A stretch of 64,000 nt of DNA, from assembly GCF_029894335.1 (NCBI RefSeq), contig NZ_JARXZC010000003.1:62001-126000 (forward strand). Reading direction: 5' to 3'. Source of the stretch: Kitasatospora sp. MAP5-34 (lineage in GTDB: Bacteria; Actinomycetota; Actinomycetes; Streptomycetales; Streptomycetaceae). Below the pieces are notes generated by a model, which did no database searches, had not been told where the DNA came from, and saw only the letters and a program-made list of their open reading frames with translations. Position numbers and translations under genes: made by a program. Shown piece by piece: positions 36,282-45,176 of the stretch (position 1 is its first letter; each line of letters opens with the position of its first letter).

Positions 36282-36763
36282 CCGCAGACTCCTTCGTCTG
36301 AGTGGGGGGTGAGGGGGCGCCTCAGAGGGTCCCAGTGGGTTTAAGAGGGGTCCCAGTGGGCCGGGGGGTCACAGTGTGCCCGACGCCGACCGCTGGGTGT
36401 TACGTATCAACACGCTCCCGGGTCACGGGCTCATCGCTCGGGAATCACGGCCGGATTACGGTCGTAGGTAGCGGTTCACGAACCGCTGTACAGGGCAATT
36501 GTCCGCCTTAGAGGAACGTACAGGATGCCGGGCGGGAGCGAGGCGAGGGCTTCATGCCATCGGTGACTGCCAGTGGGCGGGGTCACAGCGGTTCACTGGC
36601 CACACGCCGCCGGACACACCCCGGTGACCAGGACTCAACGCCCGGGCAACGAACGGGCGAGAAAGTCCGAGACACCGAGTGTTTGGACCCTGGCGCAGCG
36701 CTCCCGCTGGAGCGGGCCCCGCAGGGTTCCGGGCGACAAACGACGACTTGAGGAGACACCCGC
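36282..36763. promoter_or_regulatory. pucR-xdh divergent control region
   Basis: A 482-bp gene-free region between divergently transcribed pucR and the xanthine dehydrogenase operon. It holds the direct repeats listed separately near pucR and a strong GAGGAG ribosome site before 36764. The promoter positions are not clear. Confidence 0.6.
36327..36378 (+). repeat. Direct repeats near the pucR start, possible operators
   Basis: GGGTCCCAGTGGG occurs at 36327-36339 and 36348-36360, 21 bp apart (two helical turns). A third partial copy, GGGTCACAGTGTG, is at 36366-36378. Same-face repeats just upstream of pucR suggest a regulator site. Confidence 0.55.
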
Positions 36764-37654
36764 ATGGAGTTCCTTCGGCCCGCTACCTGGGACGAGGCAC
36801 TCGCGGCGAAGGCTGAGTACCCGACCGCGCTGCCCATCTCGGGCGGTACGGACGTCATGGTCGAGATGAACTTCGACGTGCACAGGCCATCCGCGATTCT
36901 CGACCTGAACCGCATCACTGAGCTGTCCGAGTGGCAGATCGCCGACGATGTGGTGCAGCTCGGTGCCTCGGTGCCGTACACCCGGATCATCAACGAGCTG
37001 TCCGGACCGCTGCCGGGCCTGGCGCTCGCGGCCCACACGGTGGGTTCGCCGCAGATCCGTAACCGTGGCGGCGTGGGCGGCAACCTCGGCGGGGCCTCCC
37101 CCGCCGGTGACGCCCACCCGGCGCTGCTTGCGGCCGGCCGGGACGTCTTCGTCGAGGTCGCCTCCCAGGCCCGTGGCACCCGGCTGATCGCGATCGACGA
37201 CTTCTACGTCGGCGTGAAGCGGAACTCGATGGAGAAGGACGAGCTGATCCGCCGCGTCCACATCCCCGTCGCGGACGGCCCGCAGCAGTTCTCGAAGATC
37301 GGCACCCGCAACGCGATGGTCATCGCGGTCTGCGCCTTCGGCTTCGCGCTGCACCCCAAGAACGGCACCGTCGGCACCGGCATCGGTTCGGCCGCTCCCA
37401 CGCCGCGCCGGGCCGTCGAGGCGGAGGAGTACCTCGCGGGCGTGCTCGCCGAGCGCGGCCTGTGGCAGTCGGGTGACCTGCTGGGCACCGAGGTGATCCA
37501 GCGGTTCGGCGAGCTGGTGAAGGCCGCCGCCTCCCCGATCGACGACGTCCGTGGCACCGCCGAGTACCGGCGGCACTCACTGGCCGTGATGGCCCGCCGC
37601 ACGCTCACCTGGACGTGGAACGACTACAGCAAGCAGATCAGGAGCGCGGCATGA
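36764..37654 (+). CDS. Xanthine dehydrogenase FAD-binding subunit
   Basis: A 296-residue FAD subunit of a three-part molybdenum hydroxylase (CoxM/XdhB type). The FAD motifs are PISGGTDVMVEMNF near residues 24-37 and QIRNRGGVGGNLGGASPAGD near 96-115; GTRNAMVIAVCAFG follows in the C-terminal half. Together with the next two genes it should oxidise hypoxanthine/xanthine to urate. A strong GAGGAG lies ahead of the ATG. Its stop overlaps the Fe-S gene start by 4 bp. Order FAD, 2Fe-2S, Mo subunit with overlaps indicates stoichiometric co-translation. Family certain; purine specificity is supported by PucR, the purine permease and XdhC nearby. Confidence 0.92.
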   Translation: MEFLRPATWDEALAAKAEYPTALPISGGTDVMVEMNFDVHRPSAILDLNRITELSEWQIADDVVQLGASVPYTRIINELSGPLPGLALAAHTVGSPQIRNRGGVGGNLGGASPAGDAHPALLAAGRDVFVEVASQARGTRLIAIDDFYVGVKRNSMEKDELIRRVHIPVADGPQQFSKIGTRNAMVIAVCAFGFALHPKNGTVGTGIGSAAPTPRRAVEAEEYLAGVLAERGLWQSGDLLGTEVIQRFGELVKAAASPIDDVRGTAEYRRHSLAVMARRTLTWTWNDYSKQIRSAA

Positions 37655-38136
37655 GGGTCACATTCACCGCCAACGGCAAGCCCGTGGAGGCGGACGACGT
37701 CTGGGAGGGCGAGAGCCTCCTGTACGTGCTTCGCGAGCGGGTGGGCCTGCCGGGCTCCAAGAACGCGTGCGAGCAGGGCGAGTGCGGCTCCTGCACGGTC
37801 TACCTCGACGGCACCCCGGTCTGTTCGTGTCTGGTCGCGGCCGGGCAGGTGCAGGGCCGCGAGGTCCGTACCGTCGAGGGCCTGGCCGACGAGAGCGGCC
37901 TGGATCCGGTCCAGCAGGCGTTCATCGACGCCGGCGCCGTGCAGTGCGGTTTCTGCACCCCGGGCCTGCTGGTCCAGACCCACGACCTGCTGGACCGCCA
38001 GCCGCAGCCGAGCGACACGGACATCCGTGAGGCGCTCTCGGGCAACCTGTGCCGCTGTACCGGCTACGAGAAGATCATGGACGCGGTGCGGCTCGCTTCC
38101 GCCCGCAAGTGCGAGAAGGCAGGTGCCTCCGAATGA
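37651..38136 (+). CDS. Xanthine dehydrogenase 2Fe-2S subunit
   Basis: A 161-residue electron-transfer subunit with two [2Fe-2S] clusters. The plant-ferredoxin-like first cluster is CEQGECGSCTVYLDG with a later Cys in PVCSC; the second is QCGFCTPGLL plus GNLCRCTGYEKI, all intact. The ATG at 37651 overlaps the previous stop, and its own stop overlaps the next ATG. An in-frame codon at 37615 lies inside the FAD gene and is not used. Confidence 0.95.
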   Translation: MRVTFTANGKPVEADDVWEGESLLYVLRERVGLPGSKNACEQGECGSCTVYLDGTPVCSCLVAAGQVQGREVRTVEGLADESGLDPVQQAFIDAGAVQCGFCTPGLLVQTHDLLDRQPQPSDTDIREALSGNLCRCTGYEKIMDAVRLASARKCEKAGASE

Positions 38137-40493
38137 GCACGCGCACCATCCAGGGTCAGAAGAACCTGCAGGACATCAACCAGGCGAGCAAGGACGGCAT
38201 CGGCGGCTCGCCACTGCGCCCGGACGGCACGCTGAAGGTCAAGGGCGAGTTCGCGTACTCCTCCGACCTGTGGCACGAGGACATGCTCTGGGGCATGGCG
38301 CTGCGCTCGCCGCACCCGCGCGCCAACATCCTCTCCGTGGACATCTCCGAGGCGGTCAAGCTGCCCGGCGTCTACGCGGTGCTGACCCACGACGACATCC
38401 CGGGCTCGAAGTTCTACGGCCTGGAGATCCAGGACCAGCCGGCCCTGGCCATCGACAAGGTCCGCTACCACGGTGAGGCCATCGCGATCGTCGCGGCCGA
38501 CCACCCGGAGACGGCCCGCCGCGCGGTGAAGAAGATCAAGGTCGAGTACGAGGTACTCACCCCGATCGTCACCGAGGAGCAGTGCCTCGACCCCGAGACG
38601 TACGGCTACGTCCACGAGCCGCACGAGTTCAAGTCGCACGGGCACGGCAACATCTGCCACAGCCAGAAGCTGGTGCACGGCGGCGGCGTGACGGACGAGA
38701 TCCGCGCCCTCGCGGACGTGGTGGTCAGCGGCCACTACGAGGTCGGCATGCAGGACCAGGCCTTCCTGGGCCCGGAGTCCGGTCTCGCCGTGCCCGCCGA
38801 GGACGGCGGCATGGACCTCTACGTCGCCACCCAGTGGCTGCACGTGGACCGCCAGCAGGTCGCCCCCGTGCTCGGCATCCCGGAGGAGAAGCTCCGGCTG
38901 ACCCTCGCCGGTGTCGGCGGCGCCTTCGGCGGCCGCGAGGACCTGTCGATGCAGATCCACGCCTGTCTGCTCGCCCAGCGCACCGGCAAGCCCGTCAAGA
39001 TCGTCTACGCCCGCGACGAGTCCTTCTTCGGCCACGTGCACCGCCACCCGGCCAAGATGTACTACGAGCACGGCGCCACCCGCGACGGCAAGCTGGTCTA
39101 CGCCGACGCCCGGATCGTCCTGGACGGCGGCGCGTACGCCTCCGCCTCCCCCGCCGTGGTCGGCAACGCGGCCTCGCTGGGCCACGGCCCGTACAACATC
39201 CCGAACGTGCGGATGGAGGCCATCGCCCTCTACAGCAACAACCCGTCCTGCGGCGCGATGCGCGGCTTCGGCGCGGTGCAGGCCTGCTTCGGGTACGAGA
39301 CCCAGATGGACAAGCTCGCCGCCGAACTGGGCATGGACCCGGTGGAGCTCCGCCAGCTGAACGCCATGTCGGAGGGCGACCCGATGCCCACCGGCCAGGT
39401 CATCGACTCGCCGGCCCCCGTCGCCCAGCTGCTGCAGATCGTCAAGGACCGGCCGCTCCCGCCGCCGCTGGACCTGGACAACCTGGACGTCCGCACGCTG
39501 CCCGGCGCGCTGTCCAACACCTCGCACGGCGAGGGCATCGTGCGCGGCGTCGGCTACTCGGTCGGCATCAAGAACGTCGGCTTCTCCGAGGGCTTCGACG
39601 ACTACTCCACCGCCCGGGTCCGCCTGGAGGTCATCGGCGGCGAGCCGGTCGCCATGGTGCACACCGCGATGGCCGAGGTCGGCCAGGGCGGCATCACCGT
39701 GCACGCCCAGATCGCCCGCACCGAGCTCGGCGTCGAGCAGGTCACCATCCACCCGGCCAACACCGAGGTCGGCTCGGCCGGTTCCACCTCCGCCTCGCGT
39801 CAGACGTACATGACGGGTGGCGCGGTGAAGTACGCCGCCGAGGCCGTGAAGGCCGCGCTGATCGAGAAGGGCCGCCGTCGCTACGGCTGGACCCAGACCG
39901 ACATCATCCTGCTCGGCGGGAAGGTCATCTCGGAGGCGGGCGGCCCGCTGGTCTCCATCGTCGACCTGCTGGGCGACGAGGCGATCGACCTCACCCGCGA
40001 GCACCACCACCGCCCGACCGTCCCCTTCGACAAGGAGACCGGGCAGGGCTTCGGCCACGTCCAGTACACCTTCTGCGCCAACCGCGCGGTGGTCGACGTG
40101 GACATCGAGCTGGGCCTGGTCAAGGTGGTCGAGCTGACGGCCGCTCAGGACGTCGGCAAGGCGCTCAACCCGCTCTCGGTGATCGGCCAGATCCAGGGCG
40201 GCTGCACGCAGGCGCTCGGCCTGGCCGTGATGGAGGAGATCATCGTCAAGGACGGGAAGGTGCGCAACGCGTCCTTCACCGACTACCTGATCCCCACCAT
40301 CCTGGACGTCCCGCCGATCCCGGTGGACATGCTGGAGCTGCCCGACCCGCACGCCCCGTACGGGCTGCGCGGTGTCGGCGAGGCTCCGACGGTGTCCGCC
40401 ACCCCCTCGATCGTCGCGGCCATCCGGCAGGCGACCGGGATCGCGCTCAACCGCATCCCCGTCCGGCCCGAGCACCTCACCGGGACGCTCTAG
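38133..40493 (+). CDS. Xanthine dehydrogenase molybdenum-binding subunit
   Basis: A 786-residue catalytic subunit of the molybdenum hydroxylase family. GVGGAFGGRED near residues 261-271, CGAMRGFGAVQACFGYE (substrate-channel Arg in MRGFG), GQGGITVHAQIA and the late PYGLRGVGEAPTVSATPSI carrying the conserved GVGE catalytic Glu are all present. It hydroxylates purines at the Mo-pyranopterin cofactor, and electrons pass to the Fe-S and FAD subunits. Starts at ATG 38133 overlapping the Fe-S stop. A 13-bp hairpin terminator follows 18 bp after the stop. Confidence 0.95.
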   Translation: MSTRTIQGQKNLQDINQASKDGIGGSPLRPDGTLKVKGEFAYSSDLWHEDMLWGMALRSPHPRANILSVDISEAVKLPGVYAVLTHDDIPGSKFYGLEIQDQPALAIDKVRYHGEAIAIVAADHPETARRAVKKIKVEYEVLTPIVTEEQCLDPETYGYVHEPHEFKSHGHGNICHSQKLVHGGGVTDEIRALADVVVSGHYEVGMQDQAFLGPESGLAVPAEDGGMDLYVATQWLHVDRQQVAPVLGIPEEKLRLTLAGVGGAFGGREDLSMQIHACLLAQRTGKPVKIVYARDESFFGHVHRHPAKMYYEHGATRDGKLVYADARIVLDGGAYASASPAVVGNAASLGHGPYNIPNVRMEAIALYSNNPSCGAMRGFGAVQACFGYETQMDKLAAELGMDPVELRQLNAMSEGDPMPTGQVIDSPAPVAQLLQIVKDRPLPPPLDLDNLDVRTLPGALSNTSHGEGIVRGVGYSVGIKNVGFSEGFDDYSTARVRLEVIGGEPVAMVHTAMAEVGQGGITVHAQIARTELGVEQVTIHPANTEVGSAGSTSASRQTYMTGGAVKYAAEAVKAALIEKGRRRYGWTQTDIILLGGKVISEAGGPLVSIVDLLGDEAIDLTREHHHRPTVPFDKETGQGFGHVQYTFCANRAVVDVDIELGLVKVVELTAAQDVGKALNPLSVIGQIQGGCTQALGLAVMEEIIVKDGKVRNASFTDYLIPTILDVPPIPVDMLELPDPHAPYGLRGVGEAPTVSATPSIVAAIRQATGIALNRIPVRPEHLTGTL

Positions 40494-40510
40494 CCGAACC
40501 CGCCAGACCT

Positions 40511-40547
40511 CCCCGGGGCGGCGACCGTCTTCCCCGCCGCCCCGGGG
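40511..40547 (+). terminator. Hairpin after the xanthine dehydrogenase operon
   Basis: CCCCGGGGCGGCG (40511-40523) pairs with 40535-40547; an A-run rather than a T-run follows on the plus strand. Confidence 0.75.
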
Positions 40548-40774
40548 CAGCAAAAAAGTGCAAACAGCGAAACAAGTGCACCAGGCCCGCTGCCTCTCCC
40601 ACGCCGGGGCTCTGCAGCGGTGCGCACCACCCTCCCCCGGCCTCCGGCTGGGGCCCGCACCGCAGGCACCTCTGAGTGCACCTCGTGAGTCGATTTCGTC
40701 CCCCTGTGCCCACTCTTGTCGGCAAATCAGGTCGGCTCGCCCACCCCAACCCCCTGTGAACCTTGGGAGTGGAC

Positions 40775-42268
40775 ATGACCCGGATTTCTACGGAGACCGG
40801 CACCACTGAAGACGACAGACCCGTCACCGAAGGCGCCCCCACGCCGACGGCGGCAGTACAGCCGAAGAACGCGCTGGACGCCTACTTCAAGATCTCTGCG
40901 CGCGGTTCCACCTTCGCCAACGAGCTGCGTGGTGGCGTCACGACCTTCATGGCGATGGCGTACATCATCCTGCTCAACCCGATCATCCTGAACGGCGCGG
41001 ACGTCACCGGTGCCAAGCTCAGCCACGGCGAGCTGACCACCGCGACGGCGCTGGCCGCCGCAGTCACCACCATCCTGCTCGGCGTCGTCGGCAACGTGCC
41101 GCTGGCCGCCGCCGCAGGGCTCGGGGTGTCCGGCGCGGTGTCCGCGATCGTCGTGCCGCACACCACCTGGGCCCAGGCCATGGGTCTCTGTGTGATCTAC
41201 GGTCTGCTGATCGTGCTGCTGGTGGTCTCCGGTCTCCGCGAGAAGATCATGAACGGCATACCGCTGCCGATCAAGCACGCGATCACCATCGGCATCGGCC
41301 TCTTCATCGCGCTGATCGGCCTTTTCAAGGCCGGCTTCGTGCACCACGGCTCGGACCCGTTCGGCCCGCCCGTATCGCTGGGCCCCGACGGCAACCTGGC
41401 CGGCTGGCCCGTCCTGATCTTCTGCCTGACGCTGCTGACGATCTTCGTGCTGCTCGCCCGCAACGTCCGTGGCGCGATCCTGCTCGGCATCACCGGCGGT
41501 ACGGTCGTCGCCTTCATCGTCCAGGCGGTGGGCAACCTGCCCGCACACACCTGGAGCAGCTCCGTCCCGAAGTGGCCGGGCAGCCCCGTCGCCACCCCCG
41601 ACTTCGGCCTCTTCGGCCACGTCGACATCCTCGGCGCCTTCGGCGGCAAGGGCATGGGCGCCATCAGCGCCTCGGTCGCCGTCTTCACCCTGGTACTGGC
41701 CGGCTTCTTCGACGCGATGGCCACCATCATCGGCGTCGGCACCGAGGCTGGTCTCGCCGACAAGCAGGGCCGGATGCCCGGCCTGAGCAAGGCACTGCTG
41801 GTCGACGGCGCCGGCGGCGCGATCGGCGGCCTGGCCGGTGCCTCCGGCCAGACGGTCTTCGTCGAGTCCGCGACCGGTGTCGGCGACGGCGCCCGGACCG
41901 GCCTCGCCTCGGTGGTCACCGGCAGCATCTTCACCCTGATGCTGTTCTTCTCCCCGATCGCCGGACTCGTCCCGGTCGAGGTGGCGTCCGCCGCCCTGGT
42001 CGTGATCGGCTCGATGATGATGGCCCAGGCCCGGCACATCGACTGGTCGGACCGCGAGGTCGCCATCCCGGCCTTCCTCACCTGCGTCCTGATGCCGTTC
42101 ACCTACAGCATCACCGCCGGTGTCGCGGCCGGTGTCCTCTCCTACACCGTCATCAAGGCGGGCACCGGAAAGTGGCGCGAGCCCGGCCCGCTGATGTGGA
42201 TCCTGAGCGTGGTCTTCGTGGTCTACTTCGCGCTCACGCCGGTCAAGGAACTGCTCGGCGTCCACTGA
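40775..42268 (+). CDS. NCS2 family purine permease
   Basis: A 497-residue membrane transporter of the NCS2 (AzgA/GhxP-like) subfamily, which imports hypoxanthine, guanine or xanthine with protons. After a ~35-residue polar N-terminus, FANELRGGVTTFMAMAYIIL begins helix 1, with NPIIL and a dozen further segments. AAAAGLGVSGA, FFDAMATIIGVG and SATGVGDGARTGLASV (motif around TM8-10) are family hallmarks. ATG 40775 has GGGAG eight bases upstream. It sits between the xanthine dehydrogenase subunits and xdhC, each separated by a terminator-like hairpin. Context argues for purine rather than pyrimidine uptake. Confidence 0.9.
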   Translation: MTRISTETGTTEDDRPVTEGAPTPTAAVQPKNALDAYFKISARGSTFANELRGGVTTFMAMAYIILLNPIILNGADVTGAKLSHGELTTATALAAAVTTILLGVVGNVPLAAAAGLGVSGAVSAIVVPHTTWAQAMGLCVIYGLLIVLLVVSGLREKIMNGIPLPIKHAITIGIGLFIALIGLFKAGFVHHGSDPFGPPVSLGPDGNLAGWPVLIFCLTLLTIFVLLARNVRGAILLGITGGTVVAFIVQAVGNLPAHTWSSSVPKWPGSPVATPDFGLFGHVDILGAFGGKGMGAISASVAVFTLVLAGFFDAMATIIGVGTEAGLADKQGRMPGLSKALLVDGAGGAIGGLAGASGQTVFVESATGVGDGARTGLASVVTGSIFTLMLFFSPIAGLVPVEVASAALVVIGSMMMAQARHIDWSDREVAIPAFLTCVLMPFTYSITAGVAAGVLSYTVIKAGTGKWREPGPLMWILSVVFVVYFALTPVKELLGVH

Positions 42269-42276
42269 CGCCACCC

Positions 42277-42305
42277 ACCCCGGTGCGGCCTGGCCGCACC
42301 GGGGT
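42277..42305 (+). terminator. Hairpin after the NCS2 permease gene
   Basis: ACCCCGGTGCGGCC and its complement (42277-42290 / 42292-42305) form a nearly uninterrupted 14-bp palindrome 9 bp after the stop. Confidence 0.8.
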
Positions 42306-42341
42306 ACACCCCCTACACAAGCCCGTAAGGAGCACCCGACA

Positions 42342-43553
42342 ATGCAGGACATCGCCGAGCAGCTTCACGCCTGGCACTCGTCCGGGCGCTCCTTCGCGGT
42401 CGCGACTGTCGTCGGCGTCTCCGGCAGCGCACCACGCGACCCGGGGGCCGCACTCGCCGTGGACTCGGCCGGCGAGGCGATCGGCTCGGTGTCCGGCGGG
42501 TGCGTCGAGGGCGCGGTGTACGAGCTGTGCCAGGAGGCCATCAGCTCCGGGCAGTCGGTGCTGGAACGTTTCGGCTACAGCGACGAGGACGCCTTCGCGG
42601 TGGGTCTGACCTGCGGCGGCATCCTCGACGTCTTCGTCCAGCCGATCACCCCGGGCGCCGACCCCGCGCTCGACGCCGGGATCACCTACATCGCCTCCGG
42701 CACCCCCGTCGCCCTCGCCCGGGTCATCGACGGCCGCGCCGGACTGCTCGGGGCCACCGTCGCCGTCACCGCCGACAGCCACCACGGCTCGCTCTCCCCC
42801 GCTCCCACGACGACGGGCGCCCTGGAGCGCGCCGCCGTCGCCGAGGCCCGGGCCTTGCTGGACGCCGGCCGCACCGGCCGACTCGTCCTCGGCCTGGACG
42901 GGCGGCCCTGCGACGAGGCCGGCCAGGGCACCGTCACCTTCTTCGTCGAGTCGTACGTCCCCGCGCCCCGCATGATCGTCTTCGGTGCGATCGACTTCGC
43001 CGCCGCCGTGGTCCGGATCGGCAAGTTCCTCGGCTACCGCGTCACCGTCTGCGACGCCCGCCCGGTCTTCGCCACCGCACGGCGCTTCCCGGACGCCGAC
43101 GAGGTCGTGGTCGACTGGCCGCACCGGTACCTGGACTCCCAGCTGGCGCTGCCGGACGGGAAAGCCGGGATCGACGGCCGGACGGTGCTGTGCGTGCTCA
43201 CCCACGACGCCAAGTTCGACATCCCGCTGCTGGAGCGCGCCCTGCGCCTCCCGGTCGGCTACGTCGGCGCGATGGGCTCCCGCCGCACCCACCGCGACCG
43301 CAACGCCCGCCTGCGCGAGGTCGGCCTCACCGACGCCGAGATCTCCCGGCTGCGCTCCCCCATCGGCCTGGACATCGGCGCCCGCACCCCCGAGGAGACC
43401 GCAGTCTCCGTCGCCGCCGAGATCGTCGCCCACCGCCGGGGCGGCAGCTGCCTCCCGCTGTCGGCCGGCCAGGGCCCGATCCACCACGACCTCAGCCGGG
43501 TGGACGAGCCCGCGACGCCGGAGGCTCCTGTGGCGAAGTCGCACGCCGCCTGA
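42342..43553 (+). CDS. xdhC: XdhC/CoxI family molybdenum-cofactor insertion protein
   Basis: A 403-residue XdhC-type chaperone that inserts sulfurated Mo cofactor into xanthine dehydrogenase. The N-terminal XdhC/CoxI domain shows GSVSGGCVEGAVYE and GLTCGGILDVFVQP, with Cys residues in the family positions. The C-terminal Rossmann-like domain has MIVFGAIDFAAAVVRIGKFLGYRVTVCDAR (read in part), ending with YVGAMGSRRTH and SPIGLDIGARTPEETAVSVAAEI. GGAG lies 12 bases before the ATG. Its position downstream of the dehydrogenase and permease fits maturation of that enzyme. Confidence 0.93.
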   Translation: MQDIAEQLHAWHSSGRSFAVATVVGVSGSAPRDPGAALAVDSAGEAIGSVSGGCVEGAVYELCQEAISSGQSVLERFGYSDEDAFAVGLTCGGILDVFVQPITPGADPALDAGITYIASGTPVALARVIDGRAGLLGATVAVTADSHHGSLSPAPTTTGALERAAVAEARALLDAGRTGRLVLGLDGRPCDEAGQGTVTFFVESYVPAPRMIVFGAIDFAAAVVRIGKFLGYRVTVCDARPVFATARRFPDADEVVVDWPHRYLDSQLALPDGKAGIDGRTVLCVLTHDAKFDIPLLERALRLPVGYVGAMGSRRTHRDRNARLREVGLTDAEISRLRSPIGLDIGARTPEETAVSVAAEIVAHRRGGSCLPLSAGQGPIHHDLSRVDEPATPEAPVAKSHAA

Positions 43554-43644
43554 CCGGATTGCGGGCGGTGGCGGGCGGCGGGAGGCTGGGGTAAAGGGAC
43601 CGGAACGGCCCCTGTACGCTCCCCGGAAAGGTGGTGCGACGACC

Positions 43645-43938
43645 ATGCGCACCCTGATCGAGATCGAGCTGGACACCGCGACCGCGAACCAGGCCATCAC
43701 CGACGGCACGCTCGAAACCAGCATGGGCAAGATGCTGGAGGCGCTCAAGCCCGAGGCCGCCTACTTCTTCCCCCGGATGGGCCGCCGCTGCGCCCTCCTG
43801 GTGGTGGACCTGCCCGACGAGGCGGCGATCGTCCCCACCGCCGAACCGGCCTGGCTGGCCCTCAACGCCGACGTGACGATGACTCCCTGCATGAACGCCG
43901 ACGAACTCCGCGCCGGCCTCGCCCGGTTGGGGCGGTAG
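43645..43938 (+). CDS. Small conserved protein of unknown function (DUF3303-like)
   Basis: A 97-residue soluble protein beginning MRTLIEIELDTATANQAI, with GKMLEALKPEAAYFFPRMGRR in the middle and MNADELRAGLARL at the end. Such proteins are common in actinomycetes, and the ferredoxin-like dimeric alpha/beta-barrel shape is likely, but no function is assigned. GGAAAGGTGG provides a good ribosome site. I annotate the ATG at 43645; longer in-frame codons lie inside xdhC. Confidence 0.65.
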   Translation: MRTLIEIELDTATANQAITDGTLETSMGKMLEALKPEAAYFFPRMGRRCALLVVDLPDEAAIVPTAEPAWLALNADVTMTPCMNADELRAGLARLGR

Positions 43939-43945
43939 CTGACGG

Positions 43946-43993
43946 TCAGTCGGCGAGCGCGAGCTTCACCCCGAAGCCGACGACCACCACGCT
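43946..43993 (-). pseudogene. Remnant of an exporter C-terminus (LysE-like)
   Basis: On the minus strand this codes for about 15 residues, SVVVVGFGVKLALAD, then a stop. This looks like the last helix of LysE/RhtB-type exporters. The rest of such a gene is absent upstream. It is short, so the call is tentative. Confidence 0.3.
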
Positions 43994-44033
43994 CCGACAC
44001 GCCAACCAGGTAGGCGTGCGGCACCATACACAC

Positions 44034-44246
44034 GTGGTTCTGAAGCGCACCACGGTCTACGCCGAGTCCGAGGATCTCGCCGTCATCAAGGAAGCCGCCG
44101 CGCGGCGAGGCATCACGGAGGCCGAGATCATCCGTGAGGCCATCCACCTGGCCGCTATGGCCAACCGGACCTGGGACGAACCCTTCTTCAGCACCACCTA
44201 CCCCGCCCAGGGAGATTCCCGGAGCAAGACCGACGCCCACGAGTGA
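44034..44246 (+). CDS. Ribbon-helix-helix (CopG/VapB-like) antitoxin
   Basis: A 70-residue protein, MVLKRTTVYAESEDLAVIKEA followed by RRGITEAEIIREAIHLAA (partial), typical of ribbon-helix-helix antitoxins. The beta strand RTTVYA would contact DNA and the two helices dimerise. The C-terminal FFSTTYPAQGD region would bind the toxin. GTG at 44034 is preferred because CACCAT (44022-44027) makes a leaderless -10 six bases upstream; GTG at 44016 is possible. Its stop overlaps a GTG that begins a PIN-domain reading frame, the normal VapBC arrangement, but that toxin is truncated. Confidence 0.7.
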   Translation: MVLKRTTVYAESEDLAVIKEAAARRGITEAEIIREAIHLAAMANRTWDEPFFSTTYPAQGDSRSKTDAHE

Positions 44247-44335
44247 TAATCGCGGCCGCCGATACCTCCGGGCTGCTCGCCGCCCTCGACAACGCCCACC
44301 CGGCCGGCCCGGCTTCGCGCGGATGGGGCGGCTGA
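44243..44335 (+). pseudogene. Truncated VapC-like PIN toxin
   Basis: GTG 44243 overlaps the antitoxin stop (GTGA) and encodes VIIAAADTSGLLAALDNAHP before the frame leaves homology and stops at 44335 after 30 residues. The first acidic PIN residue (Asp in AADTS) is present, but the remaining ~100 residues of a VapC are missing, so the toxin is dead. Confidence 0.6.
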
Positions 44336-44408
44336 TGGCCGAGCGGCTCAGGCCGGCGCGGGGCGGATCGCCTGGTGAACCCGTCGCGGGGGCTGGAGAA
44401 TAGGGCTT

Positions 44409-44861
44409 ATGTCGGCTTCTGAGAACCCTTTCGAACTCGGTACGGACGGCCCGGCGACCATCGTGGCCGCCATCGATGGATCGCTGACCTCGCTGCGTGC
44501 CGCCGCCTACGCGGGTGGGTTGGCCCGGCGCCAGGGCAGTCGGCTGCTGGCGATCTATGTGGAGAGCGTCGGCACGCTGGCTGGCGTCAGCGCGGCGGGC
44601 GTCGTGGCGTCGCGGGAGGCTACGGAGGCGACCGCCGAGGATCTACGCCGGCTGGTCGAGCTGGCGCGGCAGCGCGGGGTGGAGCTCACCTTGACCACCC
44701 GCACCGGCGACCCGTACACCGAGATCACCAGATTCGCCGAGGAGGTTCGGGCGGACGCCCTGGTGGTCGGCGCCTCCGAGCACCTGGGGCACCGGCTGGT
44801 GGGCTCACTGGCGGTGCGGCTGGTGCGCGCGGGGCGCTGGCCGGTGACTGTGGTGCCCTAA
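44409..44861 (+). CDS. Universal stress protein (UspA family)
   Basis: A 150-residue single USP domain: IVAAIDGSLTSLRAAAYAGGLARR near residues 18-41 (ATP-binding Asp in AAIDGS) and VVGASEHLGHRLVGSLAVRL then PVTVVP at the C terminus. The usual GxxGxxxxxxxxxGS phosphate loop is mostly retained as GASEHLGHRLVGS. It may bind ATP and act in stress or dormancy signalling. It is bordered on both sides by gene remnants, and its stop abuts a flavoprotein fragment. Confidence 0.8.
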   Translation: MSASENPFELGTDGPATIVAAIDGSLTSLRAAAYAGGLARRQGSRLLAIYVESVGTLAGVSAAGVVASREATEATAEDLRRLVELARQRGVELTLTTRTGDPYTEITRFAEEVRADALVVGASEHLGHRLVGSLAVRLVRAGRWPVTVVP

Positions 44862-45108
44862 CCCGGCATCCTCTGCGAGGCGTACGGACTCGGCATCCCG
44901 ACCGCCGTCCAGCCGTACGTCAAATCCAGCCCAGGCGGCGCACCCGGCGTACAACGAGAGCCTGGCGCGGCTCCGCTCGATGGGCGTCCTGATCGGCGAC
45001 TACGTACCCCACAAACCCAAGGCCGGCGGAGGCCGTGACAACTACAACTGGACCCACGTCCTCGACCTGCTCCGCCCACTCATGAAGCTGGGCACGACAG
45101 GCCAGTAA
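44862..45108 (+). pseudogene. Flavoprotein C-terminal remnant, frameshifted
   Basis: Directly after the universal stress protein stop, one frame reads GILCEAYGLGIPTAVQPYVK and another then reads AAHPAYNESLARLRSMGV, GDYVPHKPKAGGG and WTHVLDLLRPLM to a TAA at 45106-45108. Together they match the C-terminal third of HFCD-type flavoproteins. An indel near 44926-44940 breaks the frame, and the N-terminal two-thirds is missing. Confidence 0.55.
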
Positions 45109-45176
45109 GCCCGACTCGGTACGCACCGACGCCGGACCTTACGGTAGAAGCCGTCTCGGAGCCTCCCGATCACTAC

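Noticed and set aside
38064..40553. 829-residue minus-strand frame opposite the xanthine dehydrogenase large subunit
   Set aside because: Antisense of a certain gene with high third-position GC; composition not protein-like.
40727..42352. 541-residue minus-strand frame opposite the NCS2 permease
   Set aside because: Antisense artefact of GC-rich codon use.
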